This document shows, one piece after another, positions 7,202 through 7,275 of a stretch of DNA of 7,275 bases. The stretch covers positions 1 through 7,275 of the forward strand of contig CACXCY010000142.1 in assembly GCA_902766265.1 (NCBI GenBank), written 5' to 3'. Made by a program: the position numbers and the translations under genes. This DNA comes from an uncultured Bacteroidota bacterium (GTDB taxonomy: Bacteria > Bacteroidota > Bacteroidia > Bacteroidales > P3). The notes beneath the pieces were generated by a model. It did not search any database. It worked only from the letters and a program-made list of their open reading frames with translations, and was not told where the DNA came from. Position 1 is the first letter of the stretch. Each line of letters opens with the position of its first letter.

Positions 7202-7225
7202 GTTTTGCGAATGCAGCCGCAAAAC
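7202..7225. repeat. Perfect inverted repeat just upstream of the -33 box
   Basis: Perfect 8-base arms, GTTTTGCG (7202-7209) and CGCAAAAC (7218-7225), flank an 8-base loop. The repeat ends 3 bases upstream of the -33 box. No run of T follows it on either strand, so it does not look like an intrinsic terminator; an operator or activator site is more likely. The same core (GCAAAA/TTTTGC) reappears in the palindrome at 7142-7171. The remaining DNA to the right edge (7226-7275) holds no gene that I can support. Confidence 0.5.
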
Positions 7226-7275
7226 TCCACGTCCAGCGGTGCACCACCTCGCCATCTAACGAGCACATACCTGCC

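Noticed and set aside
7202..7225. The inverted repeat as an intrinsic terminator of an upstream gene.
   Set aside because: No T tract follows the stem on either strand, and it abuts a good promoter.
7135..7266. A longer hexosaminidase start at 7266 adding 44 residues.
   Set aside because: The extension would bury the lipoprotein signal peptide inside the protein and would need translation across the promoter boxes. The ATG at 7134 gives a proper signal peptide and leader.
7211..7275. A possible divergent plus-strand gene starting ATG CAG CCG at 7211 and open to the edge.
   Set aside because: Only 21 codons are visible, there is no promoter box ahead of it on the plus strand, the ATG lies within the loop of the inverted repeat, and the peptide resembles nothing I know.

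Overview
The window looks like chromosomal DNA from a Bacteroidales bacterium, plausibly Prevotellaceae. The evidence is a match to the Bacteroides-type promoter (TTTG, 20 bases, TAnnTTTG), A/T-rich leaders with no Shine-Dalgarno sequence, a PIF1-like helicase carrying a C-terminal HRDC domain, and a GH20 lipoprotein of the kind common in gut and oral Bacteroidales. The genus is an inference from protein style only. No RNA gene, insertion sequence, CRISPR array or phage gene was seen.

All five genes lie on the minus strand and are read from right to left. From the right edge, a short regulatory region (about 7135-7275) holds a good promoter match flanked by two dyad-symmetric elements built on the same GCAAAA/TTTTGC core. 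It drives a GH20 beta-N-acetylhexosaminidase lipoprotein (5269-7134). The next gene, a PlsC-like glycerol acyltransferase (4190-5272), overlaps it by 4 bases (ATGA). An NAD synthetase, nadE (2608-4164), follows after 25 bases. A PIF1/RecD-like helicase with an HRDC domain (355-2562) follows after 45 bases. The start of a UDP-glucose 6-dehydrogenase gene (1-290, cut by the window edge) follows after 64 bases. No terminator hairpin is visible between the genes, so a single transcript is possible, though ugd may have its own promoter in its A/T-rich leader. The functions (amino-sugar release, phospholipid synthesis, NAD synthesis, DNA unwinding, UDP-glucuronate supply) look like a housekeeping cluster rather than one pathway.

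The most interesting signals are active-site substitutions in otherwise intact enzymes. NadE has lost two of the three catalytic residues of its glutaminase domain (Glu to Ala41, Cys to Tyr141) while its synthetase domain is intact, so it probably uses free ammonia. The GH20 enzyme has Asn where most relatives have the Asp that contacts the sugar O6. The same Asn/Asp difference separates human HexA alpha, which accepts 6-sulfated GlcNAc, from beta. The acyltransferase has Asn in place of the Glu of its third motif. I found no clear new multi-gene system.
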